From: Simiduia sp. 21SJ11W-1
Lineage (GTDB): Bacteria > Pseudomonadota > Gammaproteobacteria > Pseudomonadales > Cellvibrionaceae
Direction: 5' to 3'
Assembly (NCBI RefSeq): GCF_024138675.1
Contig: NZ_CP090959.1
Coordinates: forward strand, 3,460,001 to 3,524,000
Length of the DNA: 64,000 bases
Numbering within the stretch: the stretch's first letter is position 1; each line of letters starts with the position of its first letter. Position numbers and translations under genes: made by a program. The notes below the pieces were generated by a model that did no database searches, was not told the origin of the DNA, and saw only the letters and a program-made list of their open reading frames with translations. Positions 63,573 to 64,000 of the stretch are shown piece after piece.

Positions 63573-64000
63573 ATGCCGCCCTTACTACCCCTTTTTGCCC
63601 ACAGGCTCGCCCACGCTCTGCAACAGCAAATCTGCCGCCTGCCCAGCCGCTGCCTGCTGTGCAGTGCCCAGAGCTGCGGCCTGTTATGCGCCCATTGCGC
63701 CGACGAGCTACCCGTGAACCTGGGCGCTTGCCCGCGCTGCGCGCTGCCCCAGTGCCAATTCACCGAGTGCCCCAACTGCCAAAAGCACCCACCCGCCTTT
63801 GCCAAAGCGGTGGCCCCCTACAGCTACCAGGCCCCCTTGGCGGGCCTGATCAACCGCTGGAAACACCGGGGCGACCAGCGGTTGCTGCCGTTTCTGGCCC
63901 CGCAGCTGCTGGGCTACCTGCGCGCTGCCTATGCACACGACGATTGGCCCCAGCGGCTGGTGCCAGTGCCGGTTTCCACCGCCAAACGCATGCAGCGCGG
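63573..64000 (+). CDS. comF: ComF family protein (3' partial, runs off the window)
   Basis: The ATG at 63573 follows AGGAG by 7 bp. The visible 142 codons are open to the edge. The N-terminus has the ComF cysteine-rich zinc region (CLLC, CGLLCAHC, CPRC, CPNC), and the C-terminal part begins the phosphoribosyltransferase-like domain (LVPVPVS). ComF/GntX proteins act in DNA uptake and use. comF is adjacent to bio genes in many gammaproteobacteria. Confidence 0.9.
   Translation, partial: MPPLLPLFAHRLAHALQQQICRLPSRCLLCSAQSCGLLCAHCADELPVNLGACPRCALPQCQFTECPNCQKHPPAFAKAVAPYSYQAPLAGLINRWKHRGDQRLLPFLAPQLLGYLRAAYAHDDWPQRLVPVPVSTAKRMQR

Noticed and set aside
62803-63717. Plus-strand ORF across bioB and into comF
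   Set aside because: Antisense to bioB and out of frame with comF, whose cysteine motifs are read in another frame from 63573.
1-64000. CRISPR array, prophage, transposon or defence island
   Set aside because: No regularly spaced repeats, integrase, transposase or defence gene set was found; gene content is core-like.

Overview
The window reads as chromosome of a GC-rich gammaproteobacterium related to the Pseudomonadales/Cellvibrionales, most likely a marine Cellvibrionaceae-type organism. This is inferred from gene order: M23 peptidase..erpA-argC-hemJ-hemL, rpsU-yqeY-dnaG-rpoD, xseB-ispA-dxs, nrdR-rib-nusB-thiL-pgpA and bioBFHC all follow Pseudomonas-like neighbourhoods. A PomAB-type (sodium-type) flagellar stator fits a marine habitat. 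Nearly all of the DNA is ordinary core genome. I see no insertion sequence, prophage, CRISPR array or rRNA operon. There is one tRNA gene (anticodon CAU).

Layout. 1-5.1 kb: end of an M23 peptidase gene, an unknown secreted coiled-coil protein, then erpA, bactofilin, a DUF6776 protein and argC on the minus strand. 5.3-11.5 kb: ClC channel, aldo/keto reductase, hemJ, a diverged ThiD-like protein, hemL and a CPBP protease-like gene. 11.6-17.4 kb (minus): PilZ protein, DUF1631 protein, TPR lipoprotein, mrcB. 17.6-19.15 kb: allantoicase and ureidoglycolate lyase. 19.2-24.6 kb: terminator, tRNA, a 118-bp-period repeat pair and the macromolecular synthesis operon. 24.7-28.8 kb: tsaD, folB, folK, a membrane protein and cca. 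28.9-32.3 kb (minus): HNH nuclease, then upstream of it a predicted GacA-dependent Rsm-type sRNA, a PilZ protein and pomBA. 32.5-36.4 kb: xseB, ispA, dxs and an LRR protein. 36.4-39.8 kb: histidine kinase, diguanylate cyclase and CheY-like regulator. 39.9-47.1 kb (minus): nrdR, the riboflavin genes, nusB, thiL, pgpA, a retropepsin-like protease and ribA. 47.2-54.6 kb: acyl-CoA ligase, purEK, nuclease, EVE protein, Hpt/EAL signalling pair, a DUF3094 protein and a solute-binding protein. 54.7-57.9 kb: acyl-CoA dehydrogenase, an HExxH protein and a miniature flagellar-rod-like protein. 58.1-64 kb: bioB-bioF-bioH-bioC, an arsC-like gene, bioD and the start of divergent comF.

The genes fall into cofactor pathways (haem, biotin, riboflavin, folate, thiamine, isoprenoid precursors), core replication and transcription, and an unusually dense signalling set: two PilZ proteins, a DUF1631 protein, one GGDEF and one EAL response regulator, an Hpt protein and a hybrid-like kinase locus.

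The most interesting observation is the intergenic region at about 29.74-29.93 kb. On the minus strand it holds a near-perfect GacA box, a weak -10, about 120 nt with five GGA motifs, and a strong intrinsic terminator. That is the complete architecture of an RsmX/Y/Z (CsrB-type) regulatory RNA, placed next to the motility/PilZ operon. Other points worth a second look: a ThiD-like protein lacking the GTGC motif whose ribosome binding site is locked in a 12-bp hairpin; a BirA operator overlapping the bioB promoter; a two-dyad promoter for the acyl-CoA dehydrogenase; and a 68-codon ORF with an excellent ribosome binding site upstream of the HNH gene.
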